From Pseudonocardiales bacterium (GTDB lineage: Bacteria; Actinomycetota; Actinomycetes; Mycobacteriales; Pseudonocardiaceae), in the NCBI GenBank assembly GCA_025465385.1, contig JAODNG010000553.1:1-10074 (forward strand): a stretch of DNA of 10,074 nucleotides. Direction: 5' to 3'. The notes beneath the pieces were generated by a model that was given only the letters and a program-made list of their open reading frames with translations, ran no database searches and was not told the origin of the DNA. Of the stretch, positions 5,605 to 10,074 are shown piece by piece. Each line of letters begins with the position of its first letter. The first letter of the stretch is position 1. A program made the position numbers and the translations under genes.

Positions 5605-7155
5605 CGGAGCGCCCCAACCGCCACCACCGGGGGTTTCGATGCGGATCCGGTCGCCGCGGTGCAGCGGCCACGTTCCTTTGCTGGGCAGCTCGACTTCGGT
5701 CCCGTCGCTCCGGCGCAGGATGTTGCGGCCGACCGCCCCGGGATGCCCGCCGCCGAGTCCCCACGGGGGGTGTTCGCGGCGTTCGGATTGAACGGTGAGC
5801 GTGCAGTCGGCCAGCACCTCGACCTCCCGGATCAGACCGTTACCACCGGGGTGCCGGCCGGCACCGCCCGAAGACGAGCGCAGTTCGTAGCGCCATACCC
5901 GCAATGGGTAGTCCAGCTCCATTGCTTCGGCGGGGGTGTTGCGCGTGTTGGTCATCCCGGTGTGCACGCCGGACATGCCGGGACGGTCGGGGGTGCCGCC
6001 CTCGCCGCCGCCCAGCGTCTCGTAGTAGCTGAACGGCCGGTCACCACCGGCGCCGATGAGCAGGTTGTTCATCGTGCCCTGGCTCGCCGCCGGTACCCGC
6101 TCGGGAATCGCCTGGGCGAACGCACCGAGCAGGACATCGACGATCCGCTGGCTGGTCTCGACGTTGCCGGCGGCTACCGGTGCGGGAAACGTCGCATGCA
6201 CCACGGTGCCTTCCGGTGCGCGAACATGCAGCGACCGGTAGCAGCCGGCGTTGGGCGGCGCGTCCGGGTCGGTCAGCATCCGGAATACGAACATCGCCGA
6301 CGACAGGGTCACCGCGAACACCGCGTTGAGATTCACCGGAACCTGCGGGTCGGTACCGTCGAAGTCGATCGTCACCTCGTCGCCGGCAACGGTCACCGCG
6401 GCCCGGATCGTGAGCCCGGCGCCGATCTCCAGGACGTCGCAGTTGCGGTAGCACCCGTCCGGGATTTTGGCCACGGCTGCCCGCACCCGCCGGTCGGAGT
6501 AATCGCACACGGCTGCCATGGCCTCGCGCAGCCGAGCGTCCCCCATCCGGCTGGCGATCTCCCGCAGCCGCCGGACGCCGACGTGGTTGGCCGCGAACTG
6601 CGCCCGCAGGTCACCCCGGCGCTCGCCGGGTGTGCGCGAGTTCGCGGCGATCAGCCGAACCACGTCGTCGCGTTCCCCGTCGGCGTCAGCGATGAGGATG
6701 GGCGGGATGCGCAACCCTTCCATCGCGATGTCGGTGGCGGTCGCCGGCATGGACCCCGGGGCCGCTCCACCGACGTCGGCGTGGTGCGCGCGATTGGCCA
6801 CATAGCCGAGCAACTCAGCTGAGCCCGCGAAAACGCCGGAGACGATCGTGAGATCCGGCAGGTGGGTACCGCCCAGGTACGGGTCGTTGACACAGACCTG
6901 CTGACCGGGCTGCAGCGCGCCGTAGGTGTCGAGTACCGCTCGGACGCTGGCCGGCATGGCGCCCAGGTGCACCGGGATGTGCTCGGCTTGGGCGACCATC
7001 TCCCCGTCCGGGTCGAACACCGCCGCCGAGCAGTCCGCGCGTTCCTTGATGTTCGGCGAGTACGCCGCGCGCCGCAGCGCGACACCCATCTCCTCGGCCA
7101 CCCCGGCCAGCGCGTGCCGGAACACCTCCAGCTCCACCCCGGACAGCTCAGCCAT
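5599..7155 (-). CDS. hyuB: Hydantoinase B/oxoprolinase family subunit
   Basis: This 518-residue cytosolic subunit pairs with HyuA-type proteins in N-methylhydantoinase, 5-oxoprolinase and acetone or acetophenone carboxylase complexes, which act on activated amides or ketones at the cost of ATP. Family blocks are SPNIKERADCSAA (33-45), NDPYLGGTHLPD (90-101), RAHHADVGG (122-130), then NTRNTPAEAMELDYP and SGGAGRHPGGNGLIRE near the C-terminus. Length is normal. ATG 7155 is the first possible start: an in-frame TAA (7167-7165) lies four codons upstream. It has no recognisable Shine-Dalgarno sequence, which is unusual here. It lies 100 nt after hyuA on the same strand and is likely in the same operon. 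Its last codon and stop sit in CTATAG, shared with the convergent MFS gene. Family is firm; the symbol is by family only and the substrate is unknown. Confidence 0.93.
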   Translation of the reverse strand: MAELSGVELEVFRHALAGVAEEMGVALRRAAYSPNIKERADCSAAVFDPDGEMVAQAEHIPVHLGAMPASVRAVLDTYGALQPGQQVCVNDPYLGGTHLPDLTIVSGVFAGSAELLGYVANRAHHADVGGAAPGSMPATATDIAMEGLRIPPILIADADGERDDVVRLIAANSRTPGERRGDLRAQFAANHVGVRRLREIASRMGDARLREAMAAVCDYSDRRVRAAVAKIPDGCYRNCDVLEIGAGLTIRAAVTVAGDEVTIDFDGTDPQVPVNLNAVFAVTLSSAMFVFRMLTDPDAPPNAGCYRSLHVRAPEGTVVHATFPAPVAAGNVETSQRIVDVLLGAFAQAIPERVPAASQGTMNNLLIGAGGDRPFSYYETLGGGEGGTPDRPGMSGVHTGMTNTRNTPAEAMELDYPLRVWRYELRSSSGGAGRHPGGNGLIREVEVLADCTLTVQSERREHPPWGLGGGHPGAVGRNILRRSDGTEVELPSKGTWPLHRGDRIRIETPGGGGWGAPL

Positions 7156-7243
7156 GTGCGCTGATTACCGCGATCGTCGTCATGCGCAAACAGGGTGCCA
7201 CGTCCGCAAAATGACCGCTGCGCAAGCCGGCTGCACCGCTGTT

Positions 7244-7258
7244 TGATCACCGTGATCA
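7244..7258. promoter_or_regulatory. Palindrome TGATCAC-C-GTGATCA at the hyuA stop
   Basis: Perfect 7-base arms around one base; the hyuA stop codon TGA (7258-7256) is the first three bases of the minus-strand arm. It lies about 90 nt upstream of the hyuB start. It could be a dimeric regulator site for an internal hyuB promoter, or chance; the one-base centre makes it a poor RNA hairpin. Confidence 0.35.
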
Positions 7259-9214
7259 GCCGACGGGCAGGTGCACCACGAGGTTTCCGGCATCGTCGAC
7301 CACGGCGACCTCGCCACTAGCCAACAACGTGGTGGTGTCCGACTGCTCGATCAAGGCTGGCCCGCTGACCTCGTCCCCGGCTGACAGACCCGCTCGGGAA
7401 ACCACCTGCGCTGCGCCCGCTCCGCCGATGTCCCGGGACCGCTGCGACGCCGGTTCGCCCAGGTCCCAGTCGCTTGGCGGCTGTGACAGGATCGGTTCGC
7501 CCCGCGCCACCACGCGCACCGTGACGACCACAACCTGCTCGTCCGGCATCGCATACCCGTAGGCCTCGCGGTGCGCGTCATGCAGCAACTGCGCTAGATC
7601 TGCACCGTGAGACACCGTGATCCGCAGCTCGTGGGACTGGCCGGCGTAGCGCGCGTCGGCGATCCGGGTCACTGTCATGTCACCCGCCACTCCCTGGCGT
7701 TCCAGCTCCGCGCGAGCCTGCGCTTCCAGCCCGGTCCAGGCGTCGGTGAGGTCGTTATCGGCCGCCGCCATCACTGTCCGGGACGCCTCATAACGGGCCG
7801 GCGCGAGCAGCAGACCCAGCGCGCTGAGCACGCCCGGTGCGGGCGGCACCACCACAGCGCGGCAGCCGAGCTCGCGGGCCAGCGCGGCGGCGTGCAGCGG
7901 ACCGGCTCCACCGTAGGCGACCAGCGCCAACCCCGCCGGATCGACACCGCGCTCGGTGCTGACCTTGCGCAGCGCGCGAGCCATCGTGGCCCGCACCACC
8001 GCCAGAATCCCGGCCGCCCCACCAGCCGGCTCCGGCAGCGTCTCGACGGCGCGCTTGGCAGCGTCGAAGTCCAGGCGCAAGCCCCCGCCGAGTTCGCGAT
8101 CCGGGTCGAGGTGGCCCAGTACGCAGTGCGCGTCGGTCACCGTCGGCTCGGTGCCACCCAACCCGTAGCAGGCCGGACCGGGATCGGCGCCCGCTGAGCG
8201 TGGACCGACCCGCAGCGCGCCGCCGCTGTCGACCCAGGCGATCGACCCGCCGCCCGCGCCCACGGTGTGGATACCGACCGCTGGGGTGCGAAACGGCAAC
8301 CCGGCGATCTGCGCGGACGTCGACACCTCGGGCTGGCCGTTCCTGATCAGGCACACGTCAGTGGATGTGCCGCCCATGTCGAAGGCGATCGCGTCACCGA
8401 AGCCGGCGCAGCGCGCCACCGCACCCGCTGCGACGACGCCCGCGGCAGGTCCGGACAGCAACGTGTGTACCGGGGCGGACGCGGCGAAATCGAGACCAGC
8501 GGTGCCGCCGCTCGAGGTCATCACGGTGATCGTCGGGTCCGGCAGCCGGGCGGTCAGGTTGGACAGGTAACGGCGCATCACGGGCTCGACCGCGGCGTTG
8601 AGCACGCACGTCGAGGCACGCTCGAACTCGCGGAACTCCGGCAGCAGCGCGCTGGATCGGGTGATCGGAATCTTCAGTCGGCTCAGCTCGTCGCACAACC
8701 GCCGCTCATGTTCGTCGCAGGCGTAGGAAAAAAGCAGGCTCACGGCGATCGATTCCGGCTTCAGGCGCTGCACCGCGCCCACCACCCGACTGATCTCCTC
8801 GTCGGTCAGCGCGATGATCGCCTCGCCATCCGGGCTGGTGCGCTCTACGACGGTCACCACCTGGTGGTGCGGCACCAGCGGCTCGGGGCGGGTGACGGAC
8901 AGGTCGTAGAGCGCGGGCCGGTCCTGCCGGGCGATCGCCAGCACATCGGCGAACCCATCGGTGGTCACCAACACCGTCCGGGCAAGTGAGCGTTGCAGGA
9001 CCGCGTTGGTAGCGGTGGTGGTGCCGTGCGGCAGCAGCCGCAACGCCGAGCCCGGCCACGCTTGCCCGACGCCGCGCTGAACCCCCACCGCCTGGTTGTC
9101 AGGGGTCGTCGGCACTTTCACCGCCCGGGGCCGGTGTCCGGCGGCGTGCACCACGACGTCAGTGAACGTGCCACCCACATCCACTCCGGCACATGCCGTC
9201 ACGGGGTCAGCCAT
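7256..9214 (-). CDS. hyuA: Hydantoinase A/oxoprolinase family subunit (ATP-binding)
   Basis: This 652-residue cytosolic subunit is the ATP-using partner of HyuB. It has an actin/Hsp70-like fold: GVDVGGTFTDVV (10-21) is the first phosphate loop, HGTTTATNAVLQR (63-75) the family signature, and DMGGTSTDV (279-287) the second phosphate loop. TVGAGGGSIA (317-326), SAGADPGPACYG (340-351), AYGGAGPLHAAALA (433-446) and PPAPGVLSALGLL (457-469) complete the oxoprolinase A pattern. Length is slightly short but within family range. ATG 9214 has AAGGA 9 nt upstream. It is the first gene of a two-gene operon with hyuB and is divergent from the secreted beta-helix gene. The complex could be N-methylhydantoinase, oxoprolinase-like, or an acetone-type carboxylase; no third small (gamma-type) subunit gene is seen next to it, which argues mildly against acetone carboxylase. 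The symbol is by family only. Confidence 0.94.
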   Translation of the reverse strand: MADPVTACAGVDVGGTFTDVVVHAAGHRPRAVKVPTTPDNQAVGVQRGVGQAWPGSALRLLPHGTTTATNAVLQRSLARTVLVTTDGFADVLAIARQDRPALYDLSVTRPEPLVPHHQVVTVVERTSPDGEAIIALTDEEISRVVGAVQRLKPESIAVSLLFSYACDEHERRLCDELSRLKIPITRSSALLPEFREFERASTCVLNAAVEPVMRRYLSNLTARLPDPTITVMTSSGGTAGLDFAASAPVHTLLSGPAAGVVAAGAVARCAGFGDAIAFDMGGTSTDVCLIRNGQPEVSTSAQIAGLPFRTPAVGIHTVGAGGGSIAWVDSGGALRVGPRSAGADPGPACYGLGGTEPTVTDAHCVLGHLDPDRELGGGLRLDFDAAKRAVETLPEPAGGAAGILAVVRATMARALRKVSTERGVDPAGLALVAYGGAGPLHAAALARELGCRAVVVPPAPGVLSALGLLLAPARYEASRTVMAAADNDLTDAWTGLEAQARAELERQGVAGDMTVTRIADARYAGQSHELRITVSHGADLAQLLHDAHREAYGYAMPDEQVVVVTVRVVARGEPILSQPPSDWDLGEPASQRSRDIGGAGAAQVVSRAGLSAGDEVSGPALIEQSDTTTLLASGEVAVVDDAGNLVVHLPVG

Positions 9215-9330
9215 AAACTCTCATCCTTCGCGTCGATTGTTGCCGCGTGTCTTTCGGGCGCAGTGGGTAAACGGCGTGCACGGAGAGTTACCCTTGTCGC
9301 GATGTGCGTCTCTGCGGGGAACAACGGGAA
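9215..9330. other. Divergent intergenic region between hyuA and the beta-helix gene
   Basis: This 116-nt spacer holds both ribosome binding sites (AAGGA for hyuA on minus; GGGGAA and GGGAA for the plus gene). It also has a GGGTAA...TTACCC inverted repeat (9265-9270 and 9288-9293, 17 nt apart). No convincing sigma-70 promoter is visible on either strand. Confidence 0.45.
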
Positions 9331-10074
9331 GTGCCGGTGACACGGGTCGCCCGCACGGTGTCACTGTGCGCTGCCGCACTGCTCGCCGGAGGATTGCTCA
9401 CCGCCAGAGTTGCCTCCGCTGATGAGCCCTGCACCCGCACGATCAACAACATCGACGAGGCACGGGCTGCGCTCAATACTGTGGCCGCCGGAGACATGTT
9501 GTGTTTCTTTGGGGATGACCTCGCTAACGTGGATCTGACGCTGACCAGGTCCGGAACCGCTAAAGACCCGATCAATCTCGTTTCTGACGGGCGCATCACC
9601 GTCCACCAACTCCATGTCCTCGCCGATCATGTCATCATCCAAGGCTTCACGGTCGTCGGCGGTGGCGAGTTGCTGCTCGCCGGGACGGGCATCGTTGCGC
9701 AGAAGAACGCGGTTCACGACACCCAGCGGGGCGGGATCATCTGCGCTTCCTGCACCGACTCCACCATCGAATCCAACACTGTCACGCATGCCGCTACGAC
9801 GGGCATATCCGTCAGCGGGCAGCGGATCACCGTGCGCGAGAATCGGGTGAGCGAAACGGTCGCAGGCGGTGATGGGGACGCTGATGGTGTGCGATTCTTC
9901 GGCAACGGCCTTCGGATCATCAGTAATTCGATCCAGGACATCACAGTCAAAGGATCGCCTGTTGATCCGCACCCCGACTGCTTTCAGACGTTCGACACCG
10001 GCCACTCGGCCACCTTCGACGTCGAGATCGTGGGCAACGCCTGCCGGAATGTTGCCGAGAACTGCCTCGTCGCC
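9331..10074 (+). CDS. Secreted right-handed beta-helix protein, N-terminal part (cut by window edge)
   Basis: The first 248 residues are present and the frame is open at the right edge. Residues 1-30 form a signal peptide: basic VTRVAR, hydrophobic VSLCAAALLAGGLL, and a cleavage site after VASA, so the protein is exported. The mature part starts DEPC and soon shows parallel beta-helix coils: VLADHVIIQGFTVVG (96-110), GGIICASCTDSTIESNTV (134-151), TGISVSGQRITVRENRV (157-173) and GVRFFGNGLRIISNSI (186-201). VDPHPDCFQTFD (211-222) resembles the HPD-x-x-Q turn of pectate-lyase-like proteins. Seven cysteines follow the signal (34, 58, 138, 141, 217, 238, 245), suggesting disulfides. Such proteins often cut or bind polysaccharides, but no catalytic residues can be assigned. 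GTG 9331 has GGGGAA 9 nt upstream; GTG 9337 with GGGAA is equally good. It is divergent from hyuA; a functional tie is not evident. Confidence 0.85.
   Translation, partial: MPVTRVARTVSLCAAALLAGGLLTARVASADEPCTRTINNIDEARAALNTVAAGDMLCFFGDDLANVDLTLTRSGTAKDPINLVSDGRITVHQLHVLADHVIIQGFTVVGGGELLLAGTGIVAQKNAVHDTQRGGIICASCTDSTIESNTVTHAATTGISVSGQRITVRENRVSETVAGGDGDADGVRFFGNGLRIISNSIQDITVKGSPVDPHPDCFQTFDTGHSATFDVEIVGNACRNVAENCLVA

Noticed and set aside
5659..6822. 387-codon plus-strand open frame opposite hyuB
   Set aside because: The composition is Arg/Gly/Val/His-rich with no domain pattern; the minus strand has full hydantoinase B motifs over the same bases.
8267..8989. 240-codon plus-strand open frame opposite hyuA
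   Set aside because: It is an antisense shadow; HyuA motifs run through this stretch on the minus strand.
9361..10005. 214-codon minus-strand open frame opposite the beta-helix gene
   Set aside because: The plus-strand frame has a signal peptide, ribosome binding site and beta-helix coils; the minus frame has no family signal and no good start context.
1..10074. A selenoprotein with an in-frame TGA, expected near sel genes
   Set aside because: None of the complete genes needs a TGA readthrough, and no truncated pair joined across a TGA was seen; selenoprotein genes may lie outside the window.

Overview
The window is high-GC actinobacterial DNA. Codons are GC-biased with frequent GTG starts, and the gene families (selenocysteine synthesis genes, DUF4185, hydantoinase A/B, SHS-type MFS) fit a mycobacterium-like or other soil actinomycete. 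The genus cannot be fixed from the sequence alone.

Layout, left to right. (1) 1-2004, minus strand: a selenocysteine locus read right to left. It holds tRNA-Sec (selC, anticodon TCA), then a lower-GC gene for three lectin-like repeats joined to a DUF4185-type domain, then the 5' part of selA, which runs off the left edge. (2) 2067-3557, minus strand: a stand-alone MetE-like (C-terminal-domain-only) zinc methyltransferase. It has a very strong terminator hairpin downstream. Upstream lie a clear -35/-10 promoter and a leader of about 175 nt with hairpins and two tiny overlapping reading frames. Palindromes flank the promoter on both sides. (3) 3580-4209, minus: a DedA-family membrane protein. 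(4) 4348-5604, plus: an MFS carboxylate-type transporter, divergent from dedA. (5) 5599-9214, minus: hydantoinase/oxoprolinase subunits A (upstream) and B (downstream), 100 nt apart with a palindrome at the hyuA stop. hyuB overlaps the end of the MFS gene tail to tail by 6 bases. (6) 9331-10074, plus: the 5' part of a secreted, cysteine-rich right-handed beta-helix protein, divergent from hyuA.

How the parts may work together. SelA converts Ser-tRNA-Sec to Sec-tRNA-Sec, so selC and selA form a functional pair; SelB, SelD and any selenoprotein must lie outside the window. The MFS carrier and HyuA/HyuB together look like uptake plus ATP-dependent opening or carboxylation of a small cyclic amide, ketone or similar compound; the substrate is not readable from sequence. 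The points most worth a second look are the gene wedged between selC and selA, and the elaborate control region of the MetE-like gene.
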